From positions 32,019,501-32,083,500 of the forward strand of contig NC_079878.1 in NCBI RefSeq assembly GCF_029227915.1: a DNA stretch of 64,000 nucleotides, read 5' to 3'. This document shows, one piece after another, positions 1-10,563 of the stretch. The notes under the pieces were generated by a model. That model did no database searches. It was not told the origin of the DNA and worked only from the letters and a program-made list of their open reading frames with translations. Position numbers and translations under genes: made by a program. The DNA is from Hydractinia symbiolongicarpus. Lineage: Eukaryota > Cnidaria > Hydrozoa > Anthoathecata > Hydractiniidae. How positions within the stretch are numbered: position 1 is the stretch's first letter; the number at the start of each line of letters is the position of its first letter.

Positions 1-249
1 TAAAAAATCGTTCGGAAAATTAGTTTACTCCCTGGGTACTTTCTTTGTATACTTTTGACTATACGGGCCAAGCCCGAGATTTACGGGAAATCGCGGGTTT
101 TCGTTTGCCGGCGATTAAACTTCTTTTATTCAGCGTCTCATCAGAAATGAAAACATTTTTAAAAACTACAAGTATCATGCGTTTTAGTGGTGAAAAAATA
201 ATTTAAAAAATCGTTCGGGAAATGAGTTTACACCCTGGGTACTTTCTTT

Positions 250-267
250 GTATACTTTTGACTATAC
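250..267 (+). other. Inverted repeat 1 within the monomer (exemplar)
   Basis: Arms GTATA and TATAC around an 8-nt CTTTTGAC loop, at offsets 40-57 of the unit. It is kept in A, B, C, D, N, F, G, H, P and Q; in F and H the loop changes to CATTCGAC while both arms stay. It is broken in E units with TTTGTATGC. Confidence 0.75.
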
Positions 268-280
268 GGGCCGAGTCCGG

Positions 281-295
281 GATTTACGGGAAATC
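281..295 (+). other. Inverted repeat 2 within the monomer (exemplar)
   Basis: Arms GATTT and AAATC around an ACGGG loop, offsets 71-85. It is shortened to four pairs in N and Q, where TCGC became TTGC, and in F, where AAATC became AAAAC it is broken. The short arm length means it may have no structural effect. Confidence 0.6.
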
Positions 296-344
296 GCAGG
301 TTTTCGTTTGCCGGCGATTAAACTTCTTTTATTCAGCGTCTCAT

Positions 345-364
345 CAAAAATGAAAACATTTTTG
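345..364 (+). other. Inverted repeat 3 within the monomer (exemplar)
   Basis: Arms CAAAAATG and CATTTTTG around an AAAA loop, offsets 135-154, the longest dyad in the unit. It has eight pairs in units with TTTTTGAAAA (B, E-like, F, H, P) and seven in units with TTTTTAAAAA (A, D, N). In E the arms become AAATAT and ATATTT around GAAA. It lies in the A/T-rich third of the unit and coincides with two mapped chimera breakpoints. Confidence 0.78.
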
Positions 365-413
365 AAAACTACAAGTCTCATACGTTTTAGTGGTGAAAAA
401 ATAATTCAAAAAT

Positions 414-616
414 TCGTTCATGAAATGAGTTTACTCACTGGGTACTTTCCTTGTATACTTTTAACTATACGGGCCGAGTCCGGGATTTACGGGAAATCGC
501 GGGTTGTCGTTTGCCGGCGATTAAACTTCTTTTATTCAGCGTCTCATCAAAAATGAAAACATTTTTAAAAACTACAAGTCTCATGGGCTTTAGTGGTGAA
601 ATAATAATTTAAAAAA
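414..616 (+). repeat. Monomer class C (exemplar)
   Basis: Diagnostics: TTCGTTCATG start, CTCACTGGG, TTTCCTTG, CTTTTAAC, CGAGTCCGGG, TCGCGGGTTGTCG, CATGGGC, and an AATAATAATTT end. Members start at 414, 1429, 2647, 3662, 5894, 6909, 8330, 10564, 13204, 14422, 15639, 17261, 17667, 39150, 43611, 44626, 46453, 47671, 48280 and 50916. C/B chimeras start at 10361 and 13001, and a C/E chimera at 57608. Copies at 39150, 43611, 44626 and 46453 share GTTGTTG in place of GTTGTCG and CTCCTC in place of CTCATC, so they form a younger sublineage restricted to 39-46 kb. Confidence 0.85.
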
Positions 617-819
617 TCGTTTGGGAAATGAGTTTACTCCCTGGGTACTTTCTTTGTATACTTTTGACTATACGGGCCGAGTCCAGGATTTACGGGAAAT
701 CGCAGGTTTTCGTTTGCCGGCGATTAAACTTCTTTTATTCAGCGTCTCATCAAAAATGAAAACATTTTTAAAAACTACAAGTCTCATGGGCTTTAGTGGT
801 GAAATAATAATTTAAAAAA
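617..819 (+). repeat. Monomer class D (exemplar), the most abundant class
   Basis: Diagnostics: TCGTTTGGG, CGAGTCCAGG, TCGCAGG, TTTTTAAAA, CATGGGC, AATAATAATTT. Members start at 617, 1632, 1835, 2850, 3865, 4068, 5082, 6097, 7112, 7721, 8533, 10767, 10970, 11173, 13407, 13610, 14625, 15842, 21718, 22732, 23341, 28608, 29420, 33268, 34485, 35702, 36311, 37324, 38338, 39353, 39556, 39961, 40975, 41988, 43002, 43814, 44017, 44220, 44829, 45032, 45235, 45641, 46656, 46859, 47874, 48482 and 51119 (47 copies). D is the class most often found in direct runs of two or three, and its copies are among the most alike. Copies at 23341, 34485 and 36311 share TTTCCG, GATCAAAC and CACGGGC. Confidence 0.87.
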
Positions 820-1022
820 TCGTTTGGGAAATGATTTTACTCCCTGGGTACTTTCTTTGTATACTTTTGACTATACGGGCCGAGTCCAGGATTTACGGGA
901 AATTGCAGGTTTTCGTTTGCCGGCGATTAAACGTCTTTTATTCAGCGTTTCATCAAAAATGAAAACATTTTTAAAAACTACAAGTCTCATGCGTTTTAGT
1001 GGTGAAAAAGTAATTTAAATAA
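820..1022 (+). repeat. Monomer class N (exemplar)
   Basis: Like D in its first third (TCGTTTGGG, CGAGTCCAGG), but with ATTGCAGG, CATGCG and an AAAGTAAT end. It usually follows D and precedes A. Members start at 820, 2038, 3053, 5285, 6300, 7315, 7924, 8736, 9346, 11376, 11986, 13813, 14828, 15031, 16045, 17870, 21921, 22935, 23544, 28811, 33471, 34688, 35905, 36514, 38541, 41178, 43205, 45438, 45844, 47062, 51931 and 55378. A sublineage with GTGGTTAAAAAG starts at 7315, 14828, 15031 and 16045. A sublineage ending GTAATATAAA starts at 22935, 28811, 33471, 35905, 38541, 41178, 43205 and 45844. Copies 17870, 45438 and 51931 are atypical. Confidence 0.83.
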
Positions 1023-1225
1023 TCGTTCGGGAAATGAGTTTACTCCCTGGGTACTTTCTTTGTATACTTTTGACTATACGGGCCAAGCCCGAGAATTACG
1101 GGAAATCGCGGGTTTTCGTTTGCCGGCGATTAAACTTCTTCTATTCAGCGTCTCATCAAAAATGAAAACATTTTTAAAAACTACAAGTCTCATGCGTTTT
1201 AGTGGTGAAAAAATAATTTAAAAAA
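1023..1225 (+). repeat. Monomer class A (exemplar)
   Basis: Diagnostics: TCGTTCGGG start, ACTCCC, CCAAGCCCGAG near offset 61, TCGCGGG, TTTTTAAAA, CATGCG, and an AATAATTT or GTAATTT end. 203 bp. Members start at 8, 1023, 2241, 5488, 6503, 8939, 9549, 9955, 11579, 12189, 12595, 14016, 15234, 16248, 18073, 19086, 23138, 23747, 24962, 25772, 25975, 29014, 29623, 30636, 33674, 34891, 36108, 36717, 38744, 41381, 46047, 47265, 48888, 49091, 49902, 50105 and 55784. Relatives with CCAAGCCCGGG start at 55581, 55987, 61258 and 63082. Copies at 8, 5488, 8127, 9955 and 12595 share a private TCGGAAAATTAG start, which marks their common descent. The copy at 1023 differs from most in reading GAGAATTACG. Copies at 15234 and 16248 share GGGATATCGC. 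Confidence 0.85.
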
Positions 1226-3255
1226 TCGTTCGGGAAATGAGTTTACACCCTGGGTACTTTCTTTGTATACTTTTGACTATACGGGCCGAGTCCGGGATTT
1301 ACGGGAAATTGCAGGTTTTCGTTTGCCGGCGATTAAACTTCTTTTATTCAGCGTCTCATCAAAAATGAAAACATTTTTGAAAACTACAAGTCTCATACGT
1401 TTTAGTGGTGAAAAAATAATTCAAAAATTCGTTCATGAAATGAGTTTACTCACTGGGTACTTTCCTTGTATACTTTTAACTATACGGGCCGAGTCCGGGA
1501 TTTACGGGAAATCGCGGGTTGTCGTTTGCCGGCGATTAAACTTCTTTTATTCAGCGTCTCATCAAAAATGAAAACATTTTTAAAAACTACAAGTCTCATG
1601 GGCTTTAGTGGTGAAATAATAATTTAAAAAATCGTTTGGGAAATGAGTTTACTCCCTGGGTACTTTCTTTGTATACTTTTGACTATACGGGCCGAGTCCA
1701 GGATTTACGGGAAATCGCAGGTTTTCGTTTGCCGGCGATTAAACTTCTTTTATTCAGCGTCTCATCAAAAATGAAAACATTTTTAAAAACTACAAGTCTC
1801 ATGGGCTTTAGTGGTGAAATAATAATTTAAAAAATCGTTTGGGAAATGAGTTTACTCCCTGGGTACTTTCTTTCTATACTTTTGACTATACGGGCCGAGT
1901 CCAGGATTTACGGGAAATCGCAGGTTTTCGTTTGCCGGCGATTAAACTTCTTTTATTCAGCGTCTCATCAAAAATGAAAACATTTTTAAAAACTACAAGT
2001 CCCATGGGCTTTAGTGGTGAAATAATAATTTAAAAAATCGTTTGGGAAATGATTTTACTCCCTGGGTACTTTCTTTGTATACTTTTGACTATACGGGCCG
2101 AGTCCAGGATTTACGGGAAATTGCAGGTTTTCGTTTGCCGGCGATTAAACTTCTTTTATTCAGCGTCTCATCAAAAATGAAAACATTTTTAAAAACTACA
2201 AGTCTCATGCGTTTTAGTGGTGAAAAAGTAATTTAAATAATCGTTCGGGAAATGAGTTTACTCCCTGGGTACTTTCTTTGTATACTTTTGACTATACGGG
2301 CCAAGCCCGAGATTTACGGGAAATCGCGGGTTTTCGTTTGCCGGCGATTAAACTTCTTCTATTCAGCGTCTCATCAAAAATGAAAACATTTTTAAAAACT
2401 ACAAGTCTCATGCGTTTTAGTGGTGAAAAAATAATTTAAAAAATCGTTCGGGAAATGAGTTTACACCCTGGGTACTCTCTTTGTATACTTTTGACTATAC
2501 GGGCCGAGTCCGGGATTTACGGGAAATCGCAGGTTTTCGTTTGCCGGCGATTAAACTTCTTTTATTCAGCGTCTCATCAAAAATGAAAACATTTTTGAAA
2601 ACTACAAGTCTCATACGTTTTAGTGGTGAAAAAATAATTCAAAAATTCGTTCATGAAATGAGTTTACTCACTGGGTACTTTCCTTGTATACTTTTAACTA
2701 TACGGGCCGAGTCCGGGATTTACGGGAAATCGCGGGTTGTCGTTTGCCGGCGATTAAACTTCTTTTATTCAGCGTCTCATCAAAAATAAAAACATTTTTA
2801 AAAACTACAAGTCTCATGGGCTTTAGTGGTGAAATAATAATTTAAAAAATCGTTTGGGAAATGAGTTTACTCCCTGGGTACTTTCTTTGTATACTTTTGA
2901 CTATACGGGCCGAGTCCAGGATTTACGGGAAATCGCGGGTTGTCGTTTGCCGGCGATTAAACTTCTTTTTTTCAGCGTCTCATCAAAAATGAAAACATTT
3001 TTAAAAACTACAAGTCTCATGGGCTTTAGTGGTGAAATAATAATTTAAAAAATCGTTTGGGAAATGAGTTTATTCCCTGGGTACTTTCTTTGTATACTTT
3101 TGACTATACGGGCCGAGTCCAGGATTTACGGGAAATTGCAGGTTTTCGTTTGCCGGCGATTAAACTTCTTTTATTCAGCGTCTCATCAAAAATGAAAACA
3201 TTTTTAAAAACTACAAGTCTCATGCGTTTTAGTGGTGAAAAAGTAATTTAAAAAA

Positions 3256-5487
3256 TCGTTCGGGAAATGAGTTTACTCCCTGGGTACTTTCTTTGTATAC
3301 TTTTGACTATACGGGCCGAGTCCGGGATTTACGGGAAATCGCAGGTTTTCGTTTGACGGCGATTAAACTTCTTTTATTCAGCGTCTCATCAAAAATGAAA
3401 ACATTTTTGAAAACTACAAGTCTCATGGGCTTTAGTGGTGAAATAATAATTTAAAAAATCGTTTGGGAAATGAGTTTACTCCCCGGGTACTTTCTTTGTA
3501 TACTTTTGACTATACGGGCCGAGTACGGGATTTACGGGAAATCGCAGGTTTTCGTTTGCCGGCGATTAAACTTCTTTTATTCAGCGTCTCATCAAAAATG
3601 AAAACATTTTTGAAAACTACAAGTCTCATGCGTTTTAGTGGTGAAAAAATAATTCAAAAATTCGTTCATGAAATGAGTTTACTCACTGGGTACTTTCCTT
3701 GTATACTTTTAACTATACGGGCCGAGTCCGGGATTTACGGGAAATCGCAGGTTGTCGTTTGCCGGCGATTAAACTTCTTTTATTCAGCGTGTCATCAAAA
3801 ATGAAAACATTTTTAAAAACTACAAGTCTCATGGGCTTTAGTGGTGAAATAATAATTTAAAAAATCGTTTGGGAAATGAGTTTACTCCCTGGGTACTTTC
3901 TTTGTATACTTTTGACTATACGGGCCGAGTCCAGGATTTACGGGAAATCGCAGGTTTTCGTTTGCCGGCGATTAAACTTCTTTTATTCAGCGTGTCATCA
4001 AAAATGAAAACATTTTTAAAAACTACAAGTCTCATGGGCTTTAGTGGTGAAATAATAATTTAAAAAATCGTTTGGGAAATGAGTTTACTCCCTGGGTACT
4101 TTCTTTGTATACTTTTGACTATACGGGCCGAGTCCAGGATTTACGGGAAATCGCAGGTTTTCGTTTGCCGGCGATTAAACTTCTTTTATTCAGCGTCTCA
4201 TCAAAAATGAAAACATTTTTAAAAACTACAAGTCTCATGGGCTTTAGTGGTGAAATAATAATTTAAAAAATCGTTTGGGAAATGAGTTTACTCCCTGGGT
4301 ACTTTCTTTGTATACATTCGACTATACGGGCCAAGCCCCGGATTTACGGGAAAACGCGGGATTTCGTTTGCCGGCGATTAAACCTCTTTCATTAAGCGTC
4401 TCATCAAAAATGAAAACATTTTTGAAAATTACAAGTCTCATGCGTTTTAGTGGTGAAAAAATAATTTAAAAAATCGTTCGGGAAATGAGTTTACTCCCTG
4501 GGTACCTTCTTTGTATGCTTTTGACTATACGGGCCGAGTCCGGGATTTACGGGAAATCGCGGATTTTCGTTTGCTGGCGATTAAACTTCTTTTATTCAGC
4601 GTCCCATCAAATATGAAAATATTTTTGAAAACTACAAGTCTCATGCGTTTAGTGGTAAAAAAATAATTTAAAAAATCGTTCGGGAAATGAGTTTACTCCC
4701 TGGGTACCTTCTTTGTATGCTTTTGACTATACGGGCCGAGTCTGGGATTTACAGGAAATCGCGGATTTTCGTTTGCTGGCGATTAAACTTCTTTTATTCA
4801 GCGTCCCATCAAATATGAAAATATTTTTGAAAACTACAAGTCTCATGCGTTTTAGTGGTGAAAAAATAATTTAAAAATTCGTTAGGGAAATGAGTTTACT
4901 CACTGGGTACTTTCCTTGTATACTTTTGACTATACGGGCCGAGACCGGGATTTACGGGAAATTGCGGGTTTTCGTTTGCCGGCGATTAAACTTCTTTTAT
5001 TCAGTGTCTCATCAAAAATGAAAACATTTTTAAAAACTACAAGTCTCATGGGCTTTAATGGTGAAATAATAATTTAAAAAATCGTTTGGGAAATGAGTTT
5101 ACTCCCTGGGTACTTTCTTTGTATACTTTTGACTATACGGGCCGAGTCCAGGATTTACGGGAAATCACAGGTTTTCGTTTGCCGGCGATTAAACTTCTTT
5201 TATTCAGCGTCTCATCAAAAATGAAAACATTTTTAAAAACTACAAGTCTCATGGGCTTTAGTGGTGAAATAATAATTTAAAAAATCGTTTGGGAAATGAG
5301 TTTACTCCCTGGGTACTTTCTTTGTATACTTTTGACTATACGGGCCGAGTCCAGGATTTACGGGAAATTGCAGGTTTTCGTTTGCCGGCGATTAAACTTC
5401 TTTTATTCAGCGTCTCATCAAAAATGAAAACATTTTTGAAAACTACAAGTCTCATGCGTTTTAGTGGTGAAAAAGTAATTTAAAAAA
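3256..5487 (+). repeat. Irregular monomer patch with E, F and Q
   Basis: Order: P/D chimera (3256), D/P unit with GAGTACGGG (3459), C (3662), D, D (3865, 4068), F (4271), E (4474, 202 bp), E variant (4676), Q (4879), D (5082), N (5285). This is the only place left of 16 kb with E or F monomers, which dominate the middle of the window. The stretch 4879-5487 (Q with AATGGTG, D with ATCACAGG, N) is repeated at 7518-8126, offset 2639. Confidence 0.82.
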
Positions 5488-8126
5488 TCGTTCGGAAAAT
5501 TAGTTTACTCCCTGGGTACTTTCTTTGTATACTTTTGACTATACGGGCCAAGCCCGAGATTTACGGGAAATCGCGGGTTTTCGTTTGCCGGCGATTAAAC
5601 TTCTTTCATTCAGCGTCTCATCAAAAATGAAAACATTTTTAAAAACTACAAGTCTCATGCGTTTTAGTGGTGAAAAAATAATTTAAAAAATCGTTCGGGA
5701 AATGAGTTTACACCCTGGGTACTTTCTTTGTATACTTTTGACTATACGGGCCGAGTCCGGGATTTACGGGAAATCGCAGGTTTTCGTTTGCCGGCGATTA
5801 AACTTCTTTTATTCAGCGTCTCATCAAAAATGAAAACATTTTTGAAAACTACAAGTCTCATACGTTTTAGTGGTGAAAAAATAATTCAAAAATTCGTTCA
5901 TGAAATGAGTTTACTCACTGGGTACTTTCCTTGTATACTTTTAACTATACGGGCCGAGTCCGGGATTTACGGGAAATCGCGGGTTGTCGTTTGCCGGCGA
6001 TTAAACTTCTTTTATTCAGCGTCTCATCAAAAATGAAAACATTTTTAAAAACTACAAGTCTCATGGGCTTTAGTGGTGAAATAATAATTTAAAAAATCGT
6101 TTGGTAAATGAGTTTACTCCCTGGGTACTTTCTTTGTATACTTTTGACTATACGGGCCGAGTCCAGGATTTACGGGAAATCGCAGGTTTTCGTTTGCCGG
6201 CGATTAAACTTCTTTTATTCAGCGTCTCATCAAAAATGAAAACATTTTTAAAAACTACAAGTCTCATGGGCTTTAGTGGTGAAATAATAATTTAAAAAAT
6301 CGTTTGGGAAATGATTTTACTCCCTGGGTACTTTCTTTGTATACTTTTGACTATACGGGCCGAGTCCAGGATTTACGGGAAATTGCAGGTTTTCGTTTGC
6401 CGGCGATTAAACTTCTTTTATTCAGCGTCTCATCAAAAATGAAAACATTTTTAAAAACTACAAGTCTCATGCGTTTTAGTGGTGAAAAAGTAATTTAAAT
6501 AATCGTTCGGGAAATGAGTTTACTCCCTGGGTACTTTCTTTGTATACTTTTGACTATACGGGCCAAGCCCGAGATTTACGGGAAATCGCGGGTTTTCGTT
6601 TGCCGGCGATTAAACTTCTTCTATTCAGCGTCTCATCAAAAATGAAAACATTTTTAAAAACTACAAGTCTCGTGCGTTTTAGTGGTGAAAAAATAATTTA
6701 AAAAATCGTTCGGGAAATGAGTTTACACCCTGGGTACTTTCTTTGTATACTTTTGACTATACGGGCCGAGTCCGGGATTTACGGGAAATCGCAGGTTTTC
6801 GTTTGCCGGCGATTAAACTTCTTTTATTCAGCGTCTCATCAAAAATGAAAACATTTTTGAAAACTACAAGTCTCATACGTTTTAGTGGTGAAAAAATAAT
6901 TCAAAAATTCGTTCATGAAATGAGTTTACTCACTGGGTACTTTCCTTGTATACTTTTAACTATACGGGCCGAGTCCGGGATTTACGGGAAATCGCGGGTT
7001 GTCGTTTGCCGGCGATTAAACTTCTTTTATTCAGCGTCTCATCAAAAATGAAAACATTTTTAAAAACTACAAGTCTCATGGGCTTTAGTGGTGAAATAAT
7101 AATTTAAAAAATCGTTTGGGAAATGAGTTTACTCCCTGGGTACTTTCTTTATATACTTTTGACTATACGGGCCGAGTCCAGGATTTACGGGAAATCGCAG
7201 GTTTTCGTTTGCCGGCGATTAAACTTCTTTTATTCAGCGTCTCATCAAAAATGAAAACATTTTTAAAAACTACAAGTCTCATGGGCTTTAGTGGTGAAAT
7301 AATAATTTAAAAAATCTTTTGGGAATTGAGTTTACTCCCTGGGTACTTTCTTTGTATACTTTTGACTATAGGGACCGAGTCCAGGATTTACGGGAAATTG
7401 CAGGTTTTCGTTTGCCGGCGATTAAACTTCTTTTATTCAGCGTCTCATCAAAAATGAAAACATTTTTAAAAAATACAAGTCTCATGCGTTTTAGTGGTTA
7501 AAAAGTAATTTAAAAAATGGTTCGGGAAATGAGTTTACTCACTGGGTACTTTCCTTGTATACTTTTGACTATACGGGCCGAGACCGGGATTTACGGGAAA
7601 TTGCGGGTTTTCGTTTGCCGGCGATTAAACTTCTTTTATTCAGTGTCTCATCAAAAATGAAAACATTTTTAAAAACTACAAGTCTCATGGGCTTTAATGG
7701 TGAAATAATAATTTAAAAAATCGTTTGGGAAATGAGTTTACTCCCTGGGTACTTTCTTTGTATACTTTTGACTATACGGGTCGAGTCCAGGATTTACGGG
7801 AAATCACAGGTTTTCGTTTGCCGGCGATTAAACTTCTTTTATTCAGCGTCTCATCAAAAATGAAAACATTTTTAAAAACTACAAGTCTCATGGGCTTTAG
7901 TGGTGAAATAATAATTTAAAAAATCGTTTGGGAAATGAGTTTACTCCCTGGGTACTTTCTTTGTATACTTTTGACTATACGGGCCGAGTCCAGGATTTAC
8001 GGGAAATTGCAGGTTTTCGTTTGCCGGCGATTAAACTTCTTTTATTCAGCGTCTCATCAAAAATGAAAACATTTTTGAAAACTACAAGTCTCATGCGTTT
8101 TAGTGGTGAAAAAGTAATTTAAAAAA
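5488..8126 (+). repeat. A-B-C-D-N repeats ending in Q-D-N
   Basis: Order: A-B-C-D-N (5488-6502), A-B-C-D-N (6503-7517), Q-D-N (7518-8126). The N at 7315 has TCTTTTGGGAATTG, a broken GGGACCGAG and GTGGTTAAAAAG, and leads into Q through ATGGTTCGGG. It resembles N copies at 14828 and 16045. The Q-D-N trio copies 4879-5487. Confidence 0.85.
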
Positions 8127-8329
8127 TCGTTCGGAAAATTAGTTTACTCCCTGGGTACTTTCTTTGTATACTTTTGACTATACGGGCCAAGCCCGAGATT
8201 TACGGGAAATCGCGGGTTTTCGTTTGCCGGCGATTAAACTTCTTTTATTCAGCGTCTCATCAAAAATGAAAACATTTTTGAAAACTACAAGTCTCATACG
8301 TTTTAGTGGTGAAAAAATAATTCAAAAAT
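8127..8329 (+). repeat. Chimeric monomer A/B
   Basis: The front is A (TCGGAAAATTAG, CCAAGCCCGAG, TCGCGGG) and the back is B (TTTTTGAAAA, CATACG, AATTC), followed directly by C. The switch lies between offsets 88 and 154. Against 5488-5893, where A and B are separate, exactly one monomer length is missing, as expected from an in-register unequal exchange. Confidence 0.85.
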
Positions 8330-9141
8330 TCGTTCATGAAATGAGTTTACTCACTGGGTACTTTCCTTGTATACTTTTAACTATACGGGCCGAGTCCGGG
8401 ATTTACGGGAAATCGCGGGTTGTCGTTTGCCGGCGATTAAACTTCTTTTATTCAGCGTCTCATCAAAAATGAAAACATTTTTAAAAACTACAAGTCTCAT
8501 GGGATTTAGTGGTGAAATAATAATTTAAAAAATCGTTTGGGAAATGAGTTTACTCCCTGGGTACTTTCTTTGTATACTTTTGACTATACGGGCCGAGTCC
8601 AGGATTTACGGGAAATCGCAGGTTTTCGTTTGCCGGCGATTAAACTTCTTTTATTTAGCGTCTCATCAAAAATGAAAACATTTTTAAAAACTACAAGTCT
8701 CATGGGCTTTAGTGGTGAAATAATAATTTAAAAAATCGTTTGGGAAATGATTTTACTCCCTGGGTACTTTCTTTGTATACTTTTGACTATACGGGCCGAG
8801 TCCAGGATTTACGGGAAATTGCAGGTTTTCGCTTGCCGGCGATTAAACTTCTTTTATTCAGCGTCTCATCAAAAATGAAAACATTTTTAAAAACTACAAG
8901 TCTCATGCGTTTTAGTGGTGAAAAAGTAATTTAAATAATCGTTCGGGAAATGAGTTTACTCCCTGGGTACTTTCTTTGTATACTTTTGACTATACGGGCC
9001 AAGCCCGAGATTTACGGGAAATCGCGGGTTTTCGTTTGCCGGCGATTAAACTTCTTCTATTCAGCGTCTCATCAAAAATGAAAACATTTTTAAAAACTAC
9101 AAGTCTCATGCGTTTTAGTGGTGAAAAAATAATTTAAAAAA

Positions 9142-9345
9142 TCGTTCGGGAAATGAGTTTACACCCTGGGTACTTTCTTTGTATACTTTTGACTATACGG
9201 GCCGAGTCCAGGATTTACGGGAAATCGCAGGTTTTCGTTTGCCGGCGATTAAACTTCTTTTATTCAGCGTCTCATCAAAAATGAAAACATTTTTAAAAAC
9301 TACAAGTCTCATGAGGCTTTAGTGGTGAAATAATAATTTAAAAAA
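9142..9345 (+). repeat. 204-bp chimeric monomer B/D, copied at 11782
   Basis: The front is B (ACACCC) and the rest is D (GTCCAGG, CATG-GGC type), with one added A giving CATGAGGC near 9313. The same unit sits at 11782-11985. These are the only 204-bp monomers in the window, and serve as a marker for the 2640-bp duplication. Confidence 0.85.
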
Positions 9346-10360
9346 TTGTTTGGGAAATGATTTTACTCCCTGGGTACTTTCTTTGTATACTTTTGACTAT
9401 ACGGGCCGAGTCCAGGATTTACGGGAAATTGCAGGTTTTCGTTTGCCGGCGATTAAACTTCTTTTATTCAGCGTCTCATCAAAAATGAAAACATTTTTAA
9501 AAACTACAAGTCTCATGCGTTTTAGTGGTGAAAAAGTAATTTAAATAATCGTTCGGGAAATGAGTTTACTCCCTGGGTACTTTCTTTGTATACTTTTGAC
9601 TATACGGGCCAAGCCCGAGATTTACGGGAAATCGCGGGTTTTCGTTTGCCGGCGATTAAACTTCTTCTATTCAGCGTCTCATCAAAAATGAAAACATTTT
9701 TAAAAACTACAAGTCTCATGCGTTTTAGTGGTGAAAAAATAATTTAAAAAATCGTTCGGGAAATGAGTTTACACCCTGGGTACTTTCTTTGTATACTTTT
9801 GACTATACGGGCCGAGTCCGGGATTTACGGGAAATCGCAGGTTTTCGTTTGCCGGCGATTAAACTTCTTTTATTCAGCGTCTCATCAAAAATGAAAACAT
9901 TTTTAAAAACTACAAGTCTCATGCGTTTTAGTGGTGAAAAAGTAATTTAAAAAATCGTTCGGAAAATTAGTTTACTCCCTGGGTACTTTCTTTGTATACT
10001 TTTGACTATACGGGCCAAGCCCGAGATTTACGGGAAATCGCGGGTTTTCGTTTGCCGGCGATTAAACTTCTTTTATTCAGCGTCTCATCAAAAATGAAAA
10101 CATTTTTAAAAACTACAAGTCTCATGCGTTTTAGTGGTGAAAAAATAATTTAAAAAATCGTTCGGGAAATGAGTTTACACCCTGGGTACTTTCTTTGTAT
10201 ACTTTTGACTATACGGGCCGAGTCCGGGATTTACGGGAAATCGCAGGTTTTCGTTTGCCGGCGATTAAACTTCTTTTATTCAGCGTCTAATCAAAAATGA
10301 AAACATTTTTGAAAACTACAAGTCTCATACGTTTTAGTGGTAAAAAAATAATTCAAAAAT

Positions 10361-10563
10361 TCGTTCATAAAATGAGTTTACTCACTGGGTACTTTCCTTG
10401 TATACTTTTAACTATACGGGCCGAGTCCGGGATTTACGGGAAATCGCAGGTTTTCGTTTGCCGGCGATTAAACTTCTTTTATTCAGCGTCTCATCAAAAA
10501 TGAAAACATTTTTGAAAACTACAAGTCTCATACGTTTTAGTGGTGAAAAAATAATTCAAAAAT
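10361..10563 (+). repeat. Chimeric monomer C/B, copied at 13001
   Basis: The front is C (CTCACTGGG, TTTCCTTG, CTTTTAAC) and the back is B (TCGCAGG, TTTTTGAAAA, CATACG, AATTC), the reverse of what a simple B-C order gives. It is preceded by B with TTCATAAAATG and followed by C, so B-C/B-C is the expected duplication product of an unequal exchange within the B-C dimer. The switch lies between offsets 51 and 88. Confidence 0.84.

Larger units (their letters stand above)
211..413 (+). repeat. Monomer class B (exemplar)
   Basis: Diagnostics: ACACCC instead of ACTCCC, CGAGTCCGGG, TCGCAGG, TTTTTGAAAA, CATACG, and an AATTC end instead of AATTT. The T-to-C change at the end removes the TAA found in other classes, which is why a frame runs on into the following C monomer. 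Members start at 211, 1226, 2444, 5691, 6706, 10158, 12798, 14219, 17058, 38947, 44423, 46250, 47468, 57405 and 58419. Variants with CATGCG and GTAATTT start at 9752 and 12392. B is almost always followed by C, so the B-C pair behaves as a dimer. The exceptions are 9752, 12392 and 58419. Confidence 0.85.
8..3255 (+). repeat. A-B-C-D-N higher-order repeat, left domain
   Basis: Order is A-B-C-D-N, A-B-C-D-D-N, A-B-C-D-N (units start at 8, 1023 and 2241). The step is 1015 bp for five monomers and 1218 bp where D is doubled (1632 and 1835). Equivalent positions of successive units differ at only a few sites, so the pentamer, rather than the single monomer, is the unit being homogenised. Confidence 0.88.

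Noticed and set aside
301-320. CENP-B-box-like stretch (TTTTCGTTTGCCGGCG)
   Set aside because: It matches the TTCG start of the box, but lacks the central A and the CGGG core at the right spacing.
211-413. Origin of the 203-bp unit from a shorter internal repeat
   Set aside because: GGGAAAT occurs twice and CTTT-rich stretches resemble each other, but the similarity is too short to support an internal duplication.
248-556. 102- to 113-residue open frames spanning B-C or P-Q pairs
   Set aside because: They exist because B and P end in AATTC, turning a TAA into CAA. They start at TTG, cross a monomer boundary into a different frame of the same unit and are lost wherever the C is T. Nothing suggests selection for protein.
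621-815. Repeated 64-residue open frames on the + strand, one per D, N or related unit
   Set aside because: They begin at TTG, with the nearest ATG in another frame. The unit length (203) is not divisible by three, 1-bp indels are frequent, and the same frame appears in nearly every copy only because the DNA is repeated. I recognise no domain.
7515-7530. Pol III B-box-like GGTTCGGG at the 7518 unit
   Set aside because: Only part of the B-box consensus matches and there is no A box or tRNA fold nearby. It is a C-to-G change in the common ATCGTTCGGG.
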